Notes: generated by a model not told the origin, from the sequence alone. Positions 44,581 through 54,075 are shown, counted from the stretch's first letter. The stretch: DNA of 64,000 nt from Prevotella sp. (GCA_017402445.1 JAFPME010000009.1:1-64000), one strand, 5' to 3'. Numbers and translations are program-made.

Positions 44581-45604
44581 AGAAAACCACCTTCGTTCCC
44601 TCGCTCAGTTTCTGATAACCTTCGGTGACAATGAGCTGACCATCGGCGATGCCGCTCGTGACGTTGATGCGGTTGCCCTGTGTCTGTCCTACGGTGAGCT
44701 TCGTCCGGTGAGCCGTACTGTCGTTGGAGATGGTCCAAACGAAGAGCATTCCGTCTACATTCTTCTGCACACTGGTCACGGGAACTGTCACCTGACGGGT
44801 GTAAGCCGGTGCATGTCCGTTCCCCAACGTAACATTGGCCACCATGCCTGGCAACAAATGATGACCAGGATTGGCCACATGGATGCGGATGTCGTAGGTA
44901 TGAGTGAGTGCATCGGCTGCCACACCTTTCTCTATACGTCCGCCTTTAAACTGTTTTCCCACGGCTTCCACGCTGATCGTCGCCGAAGTATTCGCTCCGA
45001 TGCTCCCCATCTCGTTCTCGGGAATGGAGACTTTCACCTTCACACTATTGATGTCAAGAATAGTCACGACGGCCTGTGAGGGCATGGCGGTCTCGCCCGT
45101 TCCGACGTTCTTGCTGCCTACGATACCGCTCACGGGCGAAAGCAGCTGACAATCGGCCAAGTTCTTCTTGGCTACGGCCACCTGCGACTTGGCCTGGGCC
45201 ACCTTGCTCTGTATCTCCACCCATTTCACTTCAGGCAGCGAGCCGTTTTCGTGAAGCATGCCGTAGCGTTGCAGGGCATCGTCAGCCTGAACCATCTGAG
45301 CCTCGGCTGTCTTGAGCATGTTGCGTGCCTGCGTGTCGTCCATGACGGCAATCAGCTGGCCGCGGCTGACATGCTGACCTTCATTGACCAGCACTTGCTT
45401 CACAACGCCCATGCTGGTGAAACTGACAGCCGTCCCGGCATTCTCTTCAACGATGCCCACGTATGTCTGTCCTCCAGCTCCTGCTGTCGTCGTCACCCGT
45501 TCCGCCTTTACCCGCGTGGGCAGCTTGGCTCCCGAATCTTTTTTCTCACTACAGCTGCAGACGAGCACCACCGCCAGCAACACCAACAACTGTTTCGTTC
45601 TCAT
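44579..45604 (-). CDS. RND efflux periplasmic adaptor (membrane fusion protein)
   Basis: 341 residues, lipoprotein signal (LLAVVLVCSCSEKK). The order hairpin-lipoyl-barrel is seen: VGIVEENAGTAVSFTSMGVV, the coiled-coil hairpin (AVMDDTQARNMLKTAEAQMV ... KSQVAVAKKNLADC), the returning lipoyl half CQLLSPVSGIVGSKNVGTGE and a C-terminal beta-barrel. It links the RND pump to TolC in the periplasm. First gene of the operon; no strong promoter was located. Confidence 0.92.
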   Translation of the reverse strand: MRTKQLLVLLAVVLVCSCSEKKDSGAKLPTRVKAERVTTTAGAGGQTYVGIVEENAGTAVSFTSMGVVKQVLVNEGQHVSRGQLIAVMDDTQARNMLKTAEAQMVQADDALQRYGMLHENGSLPEVKWVEIQSKVAQAKSQVAVAKKNLADCQLLSPVSGIVGSKNVGTGETAMPSQAVVTILDINSVKVKVSIPENEMGSIGANTSATISVEAVGKQFKGGRIEKGVAADALTHTYDIRIHVANPGHHLLPGMVANVTLGNGHAPAYTRQVTVPVTSVQKNVDGMLFVWTISNDSTAHRTKLTVGQTQGNRINVTSGIADGQLIVTEGYQKLSEGTKVVF

Positions 45605-45714
45605 TTCCCAATTAGTGTGTTTGTTTTTTCTGCTATTATGTTATAATGGAAAAAATGTTCCCTAAGAGCGGGAATCTTATTCTTTTCAGGAACCATTGAG
45701 GTCAAAAGCTGCAA

Positions 45715-46473
45715 CTATTTGATTCTGTACGAAACGCCAATGGTGCCATAAATGGGGAAGAGAGTCTGCTCCACCGTCTTGAAATCGCTCTTGAAGATGC
45801 CATTCAGGCCCCAGTTGAGGTCGGCGAACACTCCGAATTGCTTGGCCACTTGCCAGTCGGCTCCCACAGCGACACCGAACTGCAGGTCGCGCATGTCGTC
45901 GTTGAACTCATAAGTGGCTCGTTCGTTCTCTTCAACACCCATGGTCACCTTCGGTCCTGTAGGATCGCCCTGTCGCAGATAGCCGTCGTAGACATAGCCG
46001 CTGAATTCTTTGTCAATCAGGTAAGAAAGGTAGGGGCCTGCTTTCAGCTGTACTTTCTCGCTCAAACGGTACGACAGCTGCACAGGCAGCGTGAGCATCC
46101 ACTCCTTCACCTTCTGTCTGACGTGACCAGTATAGACGCCATTCATGATGCTCTCTCCTTTTTTCACCTCCATGCGATACGACTTTGTCGTTGCCTCGGC
46201 ATCCATTCCCTTGTTCTCGAAACGAAGTCCGACAAGCAGACCGAGCCGTTCCTTCAAGGGCATATTGACATCCACGCCAACCATGAACGACGGTGTCAGA
46301 CTGTATTTGTCTATGCTGCGGATGGTAGCCGGTATGCCTATGGGTGCCGTTCCGCCTATGCTGTAGCCGAGTCGGGCTTTCAGTTCAAGACCTTCCTGCA
46401 GGTTTCCTGCCATGATATTGCCCTGCCCGAACACGACGGCCAGCAGTGCAACGATAGCTATGATTCTTTTCAT
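45715..46473 (-). CDS. outer-membrane beta-barrel protein (PorT-like)
   Basis: 252 residues with signal peptide (MKRIIAIVALLAVVFGQGNIMAG). The mature part alternates hydrophobic and polar residues as in an 8-10-strand barrel, with KARLGYSIGG, RLGLLVGLRFENKG, LTLPVQLSYRLSEKVQLKAG, GVAVGADWQVAKQFGVFADL and a final YGTIGVSYRIK. The pattern GPYLSYLID is that of Bacteroidetes OMP_b-brl/PorT proteins. Exact role unknown. It follows the PCMD gene by 48 bp and may be in its operon. Confidence 0.8.
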   Translation of the reverse strand: MKRIIAIVALLAVVFGQGNIMAGNLQEGLELKARLGYSIGGTAPIGIPATIRSIDKYSLTPSFMVGVDVNMPLKERLGLLVGLRFENKGMDAEATTKSYRMEVKKGESIMNGVYTGHVRQKVKEWMLTLPVQLSYRLSEKVQLKAGPYLSYLIDKEFSGYVYDGYLRQGDPTGPKVTMGVEENERATYEFNDDMRDLQFGVAVGADWQVAKQFGVFADLNWGLNGIFKSDFKTVEQTLFPIYGTIGVSYRIK

Positions 46474-46521
46474 CGTCTTTTTATCTCTTAACTTGTTTAA
46501 CCAATCAGTGTTGATTCCTGT

Positions 46522-47682
46522 TTACTCCTTCTCTAAAGAAATGGCCACCTTATCTATATACAGAGTGCTTCCGATGGCTCCGCAGAACTCAGCGCCTCGC
46601 TTGCTCGAAGAGAAGACGAGTGCCAAGTTGTAACCGAACTTGTCAAGTATCTGCTCGTTCAGGGGAGCCACATCCTCAAAGAACATCTCGAAAGGCTTCC
46701 ATTCGTCTGTAGCAGGCAGCGACTTCACCTGAGCCTTGCTGACGATATACTCGCTGGTCAGCACATTGCCGCCATCGAGCACCACAGGATTGCCGTTCGC
46801 GTCTTGATTTCGATAGAGCACGGCGTAGATGTCGCCCTCATCAACGACACCGGGAACCACCTCGTTCTTCTCGTTCCTGAACTCAGCTCCGGGACGATAC
46901 TTGTAGTAGCCCGTCACCTTCACAGGCTCTTGGGGGAACGGATTGTTCTTTCCCATCAATGTAGACTCAAGCGAGCTCTTCAAAGCATTGTTCACATCGA
47001 ACTCTCCGATGAACAGGTTGCCGGCGGCAATATATTTCTTCAGTGCAGCGGCCATGGCACCGGCGCTCTTGGTTTCCATGCGCACGCAAGCGCCTTCGTA
47101 GCCGTTCTTGTCGGGAACGGTAGGATATTCATCCGGCGTCAGGTTGCTGTTACCCATGCCGAAGCCCTGGTTACCCGTTGCCCAGATGTTCTTCCTGTTG
47201 CCGTTTTCGTCCATCTCAAACCAACTGTAGTAGCTATATTTGAAGATCAACATGTTGACATCCAAGGTCTCGTAGTTCTCGAAGTCGTATTTCAGCGTGG
47301 GAAGTTCGGCCTCTTTGAACTCCACTTTGTACTGACGATGCCACGCTCCGTCCTCCGAAGTCACCGTGTAGGTCACCGGTCCTTTGCTGAAGTCCTGCTC
47401 CGACCCGTTGGCCGGCTCGATGGTCGCGCCAGGTGTCAGGGTGAAATGCAGCGGAATCTTCGGCAAAGAGATCATCGACTTCACCGTGAAAACAATTTCT
47501 TTTGTGGAGAAGAGCAAGTCATTCTTACGCATGTCCGTTTCGGGCTGGTAGAAACAATCCTTGTAAGCTTCACCTTCCACCCACACGTTCAGAATGTCAC
47601 ATTCCGAGTTTTTGGGTTCATCCTTGATGCACGATACAAGCAGCAAGGAAGACATGAGAAATCCAAACCAATAATACTTCAT
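46522..47682 (-). CDS. PCMD-domain lipoprotein
   Basis: 386 residues with lipoprotein signal (SSLLLVSCIKDEP). Residues 25-130 look like an Ig-like domain; residues 150-386 match the 'putative carbohydrate metabolism' (PCMD) domain, with EGACVRMETKSAG, LFIGEFDVN, PVKVTGYYKYRPG and GSTLYIDKVAISLE at the end. These are surface proteins of gut Bacteroidetes thought to bind glycans. Paired with the barrel protein downstream. A -7 box lies at 47709-47716. Confidence 0.85.
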   Translation of the reverse strand: MKYYWFGFLMSSLLLVSCIKDEPKNSECDILNVWVEGEAYKDCFYQPETDMRKNDLLFSTKEIVFTVKSMISLPKIPLHFTLTPGATIEPANGSEQDFSKGPVTYTVTSEDGAWHRQYKVEFKEAELPTLKYDFENYETLDVNMLIFKYSYYSWFEMDENGNRKNIWATGNQGFGMGNSNLTPDEYPTVPDKNGYEGACVRMETKSAGAMAAALKKYIAAGNLFIGEFDVNNALKSSLESTLMGKNNPFPQEPVKVTGYYKYRPGAEFRNEKNEVVPGVVDEGDIYAVLYRNQDANGNPVVLDGGNVLTSEYIVSKAQVKSLPATDEWKPFEMFFEDVAPLNEQILDKFGYNLALVFSSSKRGAEFCGAIGSTLYIDKVAISLEKE

Positions 47683-47708
47683 TTGACTATCATTTTTTAA
47701 AACGCTGG

Positions 47709-47716
47709 CAAAGATA
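47709..47716 (-). promoter_or_regulatory. -7 box of the PCMD gene
   Basis: TATCTTTG on minus, 27 bp before the ATG; no -33 TTTG at standard spacing. Confidence 0.45.
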
Positions 47717-47804
47717 AAAAGATTATTTCACAACAGAAAACTTTTGGGGCTATAAATAGTATTCTGAACTCGTTTTCTTGATTTTTCTCCTTTACATTAT
47801 AGAC

Positions 47805-47835
47805 AGAAGTCCGGTCGACACACAACCGGACTTCT
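47805..47835 (-). terminator. hairpin after the pectinase gene
   Basis: AGAAGTCCGGT (47805-47815) pairs with ACCGGACTTCT (47825-47835), 15 bp after the stop on minus. There is no T-run, so termination strength is uncertain. Confidence 0.5.
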
Positions 47836-47849
47836 GCAGAACAAGCCTG

Positions 47850-50003
47850 TCAGTAGGCAAGGACATACCACAAATCGCGCACCCGTTGCTCCGGATCCCA
47901 CTGCCCGTCGAACGTCCACTGGGCCGTGATGGCGTGGAACTCCGGGCTGCCCGGCGCCTTGTCGAGGTTGTTGCGCAGCCATCCGCTGTCGCCACCCTCG
48001 CGCGCACATCCATAATAATAGGTACGCTGGCCCCACGGACAGGGGTCGAGCACTTTACCCTCGCGTGCCATTTCCTCGGCCGTGCGGCCCACGTAGGCGT
48101 GCTGTATGTTCTCGTCGAGAATCTGGTCGGACAGTTTGCAGTTCATGAGATAGAACTGTGAGTCGTGATGATAGCGTCCCAGCGGTGTCGGTCGCTTCGC
48201 ATCGAAGGTCGAATTGGTCACGACGAGTTTCTTCTGCTGGTCTCCGCGCCCGTCGTGCCACAGAATGGCGCGCCCGTCACCGTAGAAACGGCATCGGGTG
48301 GCATAGCACCAGCCGCGCGGACAGAGGAAGTCCACGCCCGGACAGCGCAGGAAGAGGTCGGCATGATAGTACATTCCACCCTCTTTTGCCCACAGCGACA
48401 ACGCGTCGTTGCCGTCGGCCCAGATGTTGCTGTTCAGGATGATGGTGCGAGTACCGCGTCCGTAGACGGCCATCTGGTGGCGGGTGGTATTCTCAACGGT
48501 CGTGCCGTAGTTGTTATAGACGGTCAGTCCGCTGATGACACAGTCGTCGGCTCCCTCCTGCAGCACGATGACTCCGTTGCCTACAGGCTTGCCGTGGTAT
48601 TCGTTCACGGCGCACGTCTCGCGCGTCTCGGCCAGCACGATGACGGTGCTGTCGCGCTGTTCGCCCACGAGCACGATGTTCGGCCGGTCAATGATGACCT
48701 TCTGGCCGTACGTTCCCTTGCGGATGAAGATCTTGAAGGGCTTGTCGGGCTGCGCCGGAGCCTTCTCGATGGCATCCTGTATGCGCTCGCCCGGGCTGAC
48801 TATGGCGTCGAAGTCGGCCATATCCTTCTTCGGAGCGCGGAACATGTCTATCAGTCCGTTCTCGTTAGCGCCCTTCGTGGTCAGACTGATGTTCACTTTG
48901 TGCGCAGGATCGTGCTGTCCGGCCCACTTTTCGTACAGCGGATAGAGCGAAGCCGGACGGTCGCCGTACCATGCGTAGCCGTTCCGACGCTCGGGGCCGA
49001 TGTCTTGCAGGTGGCGGCGAGGCAGTCCGTCGCGGTCGCACACGTAGGGTTCGCAGTACTTCAGGTCGTAGTAGCGCCCCCAGATGGGCCCGGCAGTCGC
49101 GTCCTTCACCAGCCGTGTGTCGCGGTCGGGGCTGCCCCACTGTCCGGTCCGCACCACGCGCAGGCCCGTCAGCTTGTATTTGTCGAACCAAGCCATGGCC
49201 TTGTGGACAGCCTCCTTCACCCGTTCGTCGGGCTTGGGCAGCTCCATGAGCAGGCGCACGATGCTGGCACTCTCCTGCGTGCAGTACGAAGGCAGCTCGT
49301 AGGCACGCGCCGGAGCCGGTTCGTAGGTGTTGCGGTCGTGCTGCTGGCACCACACGGTGAGCTGACCGTCGCACCGTATCTGTGTCTTCAGAATGCACTC
49401 CACTCCCCTCTCAAAAGCTTTCATGGCGCGCTGTCGCATCTGTTTGTCGGTGAGTTTGTTTCCGTAGGGTTCGCGCTGCTGGGCAATGTCGCGCAGCAAG
49501 GTCATCGTGTTCACCATCGCGTCGTCGTTGAACGTGATGTGCCATTGGTAGCCGTGTGTCTCCGGCCAGAACTGAGGCCAGCCACCGTTGTCGTATTGTC
49601 CGCTGAGCAGATACTCCACGGCACGGCGGAAACCGTCGCGGAAGCGCGTTTCGTGCGTCGCTTGGTAGAGACGTGCCAGATAAACCATCTGCAGCGTTGT
49701 GGCCCCGTTGTCCGTCGTCGAGTCGTTGCGGCGGTTCTTCTCGGCAGCGATGGCGGCCCGTTCGTCATCGCTGAGCGGCCGTGCCATGTCGATGTTCTTC
49801 GGCCAACCGCCCGTTGTGCGCTGGTAGAGCAACACCTGGTCGCCGATGCGCAGTGCTTCGGCCGTCTTGAAGAAAGCAGGATCGGTCGAGCGCAGTTCCG
49901 GGTTGCGCGGATGTCCGGCCAAGCTGGTCTGCGGCTGTGCCTGAGTGCCGGCGACGGTCAGCCAGGACAGGGCGAAGAATAGGAAAAATCTGTACTTCAT
50001 CAT
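47850..50003 (-). CDS. pectate lyase (PL10) fused to pectinesterase-like (CE8) domain
   Basis: 717 residues with signal peptide (cleaved near AGTQAQ). Residues about 40-370 are a PL10 pectate lyase: TGGWPKNIDMARPL, NGATTLQMVYLARLY, YDNGGWPQFWP, YELPSYCTQESASIVRLLM. Residues about 400-717 are a right-handed helix of the CE8 type (KIFIRKGTYGQKVIIDRPNI, MAVYGRGTRTIILNSNIWAD). The CE8 site is divergent: GNDAL in place of QDTL, and DFLCPRG for DFIFG. Asp residues remain at both places, so activity is possible. PL10-CE8 fusions first de-esterify, then cut pectin. Next gene on the same strand is a GH43. Confidence 0.87.
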   Translation of the reverse strand: MMKYRFFLFFALSWLTVAGTQAQPQTSLAGHPRNPELRSTDPAFFKTAEALRIGDQVLLYQRTTGGWPKNIDMARPLSDDERAAIAAEKNRRNDSTTDNGATTLQMVYLARLYQATHETRFRDGFRRAVEYLLSGQYDNGGWPQFWPETHGYQWHITFNDDAMVNTMTLLRDIAQQREPYGNKLTDKQMRQRAMKAFERGVECILKTQIRCDGQLTVWCQQHDRNTYEPAPARAYELPSYCTQESASIVRLLMELPKPDERVKEAVHKAMAWFDKYKLTGLRVVRTGQWGSPDRDTRLVKDATAGPIWGRYYDLKYCEPYVCDRDGLPRRHLQDIGPERRNGYAWYGDRPASLYPLYEKWAGQHDPAHKVNISLTTKGANENGLIDMFRAPKKDMADFDAIVSPGERIQDAIEKAPAQPDKPFKIFIRKGTYGQKVIIDRPNIVLVGEQRDSTVIVLAETRETCAVNEYHGKPVGNGVIVLQEGADDCVISGLTVYNNYGTTVENTTRHQMAVYGRGTRTIILNSNIWADGNDALSLWAKEGGMYYHADLFLRCPGVDFLCPRGWCYATRCRFYGDGRAILWHDGRGDQQKKLVVTNSTFDAKRPTPLGRYHHDSQFYLMNCKLSDQILDENIQHAYVGRTAEEMAREGKVLDPCPWGQRTYYYGCAREGGDSGWLRNNLDKAPGSPEFHAITAQWTFDGQWDPEQRVRDLWYVLAY

Positions 50004-50130
50004 GAGCGAGTTTTTAAAAGCAGTGATTCTGTAGTTTGTATCAAAGAGGAGTTTTCAAAGCATTCCGACTTATCATTCCTGTATGGTAGAGGACGCTCGT
50101 GCGCGCACGCTGTAACCACGACGTAGACAC

Positions 50131-50179
50131 GAAAGACGGCAATGCAGCCATCACCGAAATCATGGCTTCGCCGTCTTTC
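50131..50179. terminator. hairpin between GH43 and PL10-CE8 genes
   Basis: GAAAGACGGC (50131-50140) pairs with GCCGTCTTTC (50170-50179), enclosing a smaller stem. It lies after the GH43 stop on minus; a weak T-run follows. Confidence 0.5.
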
Positions 50180-50230
50180 TTTATCTTTATGCATTGACCA
50201 TTCGTTGTCTGGTGGCCGTGTGCCGGGATT

Positions 50231-52375
50231 TCAGTCCGAAACGGCTTCCCACCTCAACACGCTTCCGTTCACGCGCGCCGGGTCGGCACCCGTGAAGTCC
50301 ATCGAGTAAGGACTGCCCGTGGTGGGACTCTTGCCTATGTAGCGATGCGTGCGCATCGACATCAGCATGAACTCGTGGTTCAGGTAGTCCTGCCAGAGGA
50401 ACACCTCGGCCTTCGCGGGATCGTCGGTCAGACGGACGTCGCCTGCGATGCCGTAGCCCGAAGTGAAGACATAGCGGCCGTCTTCACACTGCAGGACGAC
50501 CTTTCCCTGGCCTTTGTCGATGACACGGAAGTGCGTCAGGTCGCTCGTAACTTCTGCATTCTTATCCGACGAGGGTGCCGGCCGGAAGCCTTCGGTGTCG
50601 TGCAGCAGTCCATGCTTCAAGGCAATGGCAGGCTTGCCGGTGGCAAGGTTGATGATGCGGAATGTCTTGCCGTATGGAATATTCTTGCTGCGGTCGGCCT
50701 GCGGTTCCTCCACGGTGAAGTTGTCAAACTCGGCATAGCCGCCCTGGATGCCCTTGCGGTTGAAGGCGAAGAGGGCGTGGCGCGAGCCCTGGAACGTGAT
50801 GAGCTGATACGACAGCGGCATCTCGCGGCCCAGCGGTTGGAAGTCCTTGCCATTGAATGACCATTCGTAGTGGGCGCGGTCGTGGTCGTAGTCGCCCACC
50901 ATGCGGAGCCATACCTTCTTCAATGGTGCGTCGCAGGAGCCGAGGCCCAAGGTGACGGTGTCGTTGGTGGCTTGCTCAAAGCAGTGCAGGAGCAAGCCAT
51001 AGTGGCCTTGCTCGATGCCAATCCACGAGCAGGGCACGTTGATGTTGCCCAGTCCGGCCACGTCGCCTTCCTTCATGCCGCCGACATATAGCTCCACGGT
51101 GGCAATGCTTGTGGGACCGATGACGCGCTGCGTCAGCGTGTTGCGGGCCCACATGAGCTGCTCGGCGGGCTGTGCCTGCAGGCGCAGGCGTCCGTTCTTC
51201 AGGCTCCATTTCTTCTCGTCGGGGTTGTGGTTCCACTGCCAGACGCGGCCGAGCTTCTTGCCGTCGAAGTTCTCGCTGCGCTCGTAGGGGGCGTGGGGAG
51301 GCTGCTGTGATACAGCAGCAGACTGGACGTTGGGCTTGAACCACGTGCGCGGTGCGCGACCCAGGTTGCCCTCCAGCCCGAGCATGGGCCAGCCGTCCTT
51401 CCAGGTGATGGGCGCCAGGGTGACGGTGCGGCCGATGGAGTGGAAGTCCATCATCAGCAGAGCCCACCACTGTCCGCTCTGATCCTCCACGATGCCGCCC
51501 TGATGGATGTTGGTGCAGGCCGTGGCATGGATGTCGACGGGCGGGATGCCGAACTTCGTGCCGTTGCTTCCGATGCGGTATTGCTCGCCTTGAGGCACCT
51601 GTGTGAGCGAGGCTGCATGGTAGCCGAAGGTCTCGTCGGCCGTGATGGTGATGGTCTCGTAGGGTCCCCAGATGCTCTTCGAGCGCGAGCAGAGCGTGCG
51701 CCCGTTGGGCCGGTAGTCGGTCGAGATGAGATAGTACATGCCGTTGATCTTGTACATGTGGTGACCTTCGCCCACGGCGTTGCCCTCGGGGATGATGGTG
51801 CGCTCGGTCTCCTCGATGGGCCCGCTCATATCGGGCTTCAGCTCGGTGCATTTCACTTCGCCGTAGCCGTGGATGGCGTAGATCTTGCCGTCATCGTCGA
51901 AGAGGACAGACAGGTCGTAGATACGTCCCTGCATGTTGTGGTGCTTCCAAGGGCCGCGGATGTCCTTCGAGGTGTAGCACTGCAGCCCCTTTCCGTTCAC
52001 GTTGGAGTAGACGTAGAACTGTCCGTTGGCATATCGGATGCAGGGTGCCCAGATGCCTTGTCCGTAGATTTCCTTGTGGTTTCGGAGCGCGAAGGCATCG
52101 TCGTTGAAGTCGAACCTGTCGAAGCAGTAGCTGATGTTCTCCCAGTTGACAAGGTCCTTCGAGTGCAGGATGACCAGTCCTGGCACGGTGTGCATGGTCG
52201 TTCCGGCCAGATAGTAGTCGTCGCCCACGCGCAGGATGTCGGGGTCGGAGAACTCATCGTAGAAAAGAGGGTTGGTGAACGTGCCGTTTCCGTTGTCAGC
52301 GGTCCACGACTTCGTCTGTGCGAAGAGCGTCGTGGCAAGCATGGTGAGCAGCAGTAGAGCCGTTGTTTTTTTCAT
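50231..52375 (-). CDS. GH43 family glycoside hydrolase with C-terminal accessory domains
   Basis: 714 residues with signal peptide (TTLFAQ). Residues 25-320 form the five-bladed GH43 propeller: DEFSDPDILRVGDDYYLAGT (base Asp 44), YDLSVLFDDDGKIYAIHG (pKa-tuning Asp) and EGNAVGEGHHMYKINGMYYL (acid Glu in GEGHH). Residues about 365-560 are the beta-sandwich (GH43_C2/DUF1349-like), and the last 140 residues look like a fascin- or ricin-type trefoil (VVLQCEDGRYVFTSGYG, RTHRYIGKSPTTG). GH43 enzymes cut arabinose or xylose links in pectin side chains and xylan. It has its own promoter. Confidence 0.88.
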   Translation of the reverse strand: MKKTTALLLLTMLATTLFAQTKSWTADNGNGTFTNPLFYDEFSDPDILRVGDDYYLAGTTMHTVPGLVILHSKDLVNWENISYCFDRFDFNDDAFALRNHKEIYGQGIWAPCIRYANGQFYVYSNVNGKGLQCYTSKDIRGPWKHHNMQGRIYDLSVLFDDDGKIYAIHGYGEVKCTELKPDMSGPIEETERTIIPEGNAVGEGHHMYKINGMYYLISTDYRPNGRTLCSRSKSIWGPYETITITADETFGYHAASLTQVPQGEQYRIGSNGTKFGIPPVDIHATACTNIHQGGIVEDQSGQWWALLMMDFHSIGRTVTLAPITWKDGWPMLGLEGNLGRAPRTWFKPNVQSAAVSQQPPHAPYERSENFDGKKLGRVWQWNHNPDEKKWSLKNGRLRLQAQPAEQLMWARNTLTQRVIGPTSIATVELYVGGMKEGDVAGLGNINVPCSWIGIEQGHYGLLLHCFEQATNDTVTLGLGSCDAPLKKVWLRMVGDYDHDRAHYEWSFNGKDFQPLGREMPLSYQLITFQGSRHALFAFNRKGIQGGYAEFDNFTVEEPQADRSKNIPYGKTFRIINLATGKPAIALKHGLLHDTEGFRPAPSSDKNAEVTSDLTHFRVIDKGQGKVVLQCEDGRYVFTSGYGIAGDVRLTDDPAKAEVFLWQDYLNHEFMLMSMRTHRYIGKSPTTGSPYSMDFTGADPARVNGSVLRWEAVSD

Positions 52376-52408
52376 TGTCAGCTTTGGTTATAGTTTTGAT
52401 AATTTGTG

Positions 52409-52416
52409 CAAATGTA
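52409..52416 (-). promoter_or_regulatory. -7 box of the GH43 gene
   Basis: TACATTTG on minus, 34 bp before the ATG. Confidence 0.5.
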
Positions 52417-52619
52417 GTAAAAAAAAATCAGATTCCCTTCGTCTGCACAGAGTTTTGGAAAAAAAACAACGGTTTACGGCTTTCGGCCGGGTGGCTGATG
52501 TGCTGCCGCGGGGTGTCTGCGAGATGGGGGCTGCATCATGGAACCTCTGTCGGTCAACGTATGCGAGCGTAGTAACAGTTGTGAAAAAAGCAGACAAAAA
52601 GTCCGATTTGGGCCTCCGT

Positions 52620-52950
52620 GAGTGCCATCATTCTGAAATAAAAATCCGGCGGACGCGTACACGCGAAATATGAGCATCTTTTAAACTGCTGGAAACAAAG
52701 CACTTGTATTTTCTTTACATTTTTTACGCCTTCAGAATGGCTCATTTTGCGCTCGAAAACGGCCCGTTTTGTCTCGCAGAATGGCTCATTTTGGCGAGCA
52801 GAACGGCCCATTTTGCGACGCAAAATGACCCGTTTTGAAAATCGGCTTGATTTTTCTTCCGCTTTTGTTTGGATTTTTTACCCCAAAAGAATGAATCTGC
52901 CCTCTAAAATGAACAAAAATTTCGACAGAATTTTTTGGTAAAAAATGTTT
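52620..52950 (+). repeat. dispersed repeat copy C with five-unit 22-bp array (52734-52837)
   Basis: Five 16-bp dyads start at 52734, 52756, 52778, 52800 and 52822, exactly 22 bp apart (AGAATGGCTCATTTTG, AAAACGGCCCGTTTTG and variants), with spacers such as GCGAGC and CGACGC. The whole block aligns with 402-728 in the opposite direction. The gap between the GH43 and folP genes (52376-53214) holds this copy, the two promoters and, from 53000, a GC-rich stretch with a GTCATTGCGAGCGGAGGCG motif of a common intergenic repeat type; I see no gene. Confidence 0.88.
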
Positions 52951-53182
52951 AGTCTTTTGATTCCAGAAACTTTCCCGAAGCAGGGCTCTTCCTGTCGTGA
53001 CCGAGCGATTGCAGGAGTCAGGAGCAAGCGAGCCATCCGACCGTCTGCTGTCATTGCGAGCGGAGGCGGTGCGCATTTCAGCCCCTCGTTTGTCGCAACC
53101 TGTTGCCTGCCCCACCTTTGCGCGTCGGGCGCGCGGGCGAAAAATAATGCCTGCGGATGATGGTTATTCGGAACTTTTTTCA

Positions 53183-53190
53183 TAAATTTG
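53183..53190 (+). promoter_or_regulatory. folP -7 box
   Basis: TAAATTTG, 25 bp before the ATG at 53215. No clear -33. Confidence 0.5.
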
Positions 53191-53214
53191 CACCACGATT
53201 TTTCTCTTCCGGTC

Positions 53215-54075
53215 ATGAAGAAACTGACAATCAATGCAGGCGGAAGCCTGATCGACCTCAGCAGCCCCTGCGTGATGGGCATCCTGAACGCCACGCCCGA
53301 TTCGTTCTACGCGGGCAGCCGCATGCAGACGGAGCGCGACATAGCCGAGCGCGCCAACGCCATCGTGGCCGAGGGCGCACGCATCATCGACGTCGGCGCG
53401 TTCTCCACGCGACCCGGCGCGGCCCCGGTGAGCGAGCAGGAAGAAATTCAGCGGCTGCGGACGGCACTGGCCGTAGTGCGCCGCGAGCAGCCGGAAGCAC
53501 TGCTTTCCGTCGATACGTTCCGCCCCGACGTGGCCCGCATGGCCGTCGAGGAGTACGGCGTGGGCATGGTGAACGACGTGTCCGAAGGCCACAGTGCGGG
53601 TGTCTTCGGCGGCACCGAGGGGCCTGAAGCCAGCGTCGGCGTTCCCGACATGTTCCGCATGGTGGCGCGTCTGCGCGTACCATACGTGCTGACGTCGGTG
53701 CGCGGCACGCTGGAGGAGATGCTCCGCGACTTCGCCCGCGAGGTGCAGCAGCTGCATGCGCTCGGACAGAACGACATCATCCTGGACCCCGGCTTCGGCT
53801 TCGGCAAGACGCTGGAGCAGAACTATGCCATCGTGCGCTCGCTGGAAAAGCTGCGCGTGATGGACCTGCCGCTGCTGGTGGGACTGTCGCGCAAGAGCAT
53901 GATATGGAAGCGGCTGCAGACAACGGCCGCCGAGGCGCTGAACGGAACGACCGTGCTCAACACCATCGCCCTGCTGAAAGGGGCTTCTATCCTGCGTGTC
54001 CACGACGTGCGGCAGGCCGTGGAGGCCGTCCGGCTGTGCTGTTGCCTCGACGAAAACGAATCATCAAACCAATAA
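53215..54075 (+). CDS. folP: dihydropteroate synthase
   Basis: 286 residues. DHPS joins pterin pyrophosphate and p-aminobenzoate in folate synthesis and is the sulfonamide target. CVMGILNATPDSFYAGSRM, ARIIDVGAFSTRPGAAP, EALLSVDTFRPDV, GMVNDVSEG, ILDPGFGFGKTLEQN and LLVGLSRKSM cover all substrate loops. The start MKKLTINAGG at 53215 is chosen because the -7 box at 53183 leaves no room for the longer start at 53188. cdaA begins 9 bp after its stop, a pairing that is common in Bacteroidetes. Confidence 0.95.
   Translation: MKKLTINAGGSLIDLSSPCVMGILNATPDSFYAGSRMQTERDIAERANAIVAEGARIIDVGAFSTRPGAAPVSEQEEIQRLRTALAVVRREQPEALLSVDTFRPDVARMAVEEYGVGMVNDVSEGHSAGVFGGTEGPEASVGVPDMFRMVARLRVPYVLTSVRGTLEEMLRDFAREVQQLHALGQNDIILDPGFGFGKTLEQNYAIVRSLEKLRVMDLPLLVGLSRKSMIWKRLQTTAAEALNGTTVLNTIALLKGASILRVHDVRQAVEAVRLCCCLDENESSNQ

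Noticed and set aside
48165..49982. 605-codon open frame on the plus strand
   Set aside because: It is fully antisense to the PL10-CE8 gene, has no recognisable domain, and arises from the codon bias of a GC-rich gene.
52747..52941. Short ORFs across the 22-bp arrays (also at 17899-18117)
   Set aside because: The 22-bp step shifts frame at every unit and the products share only repeat-derived peptides, so they are not genes.
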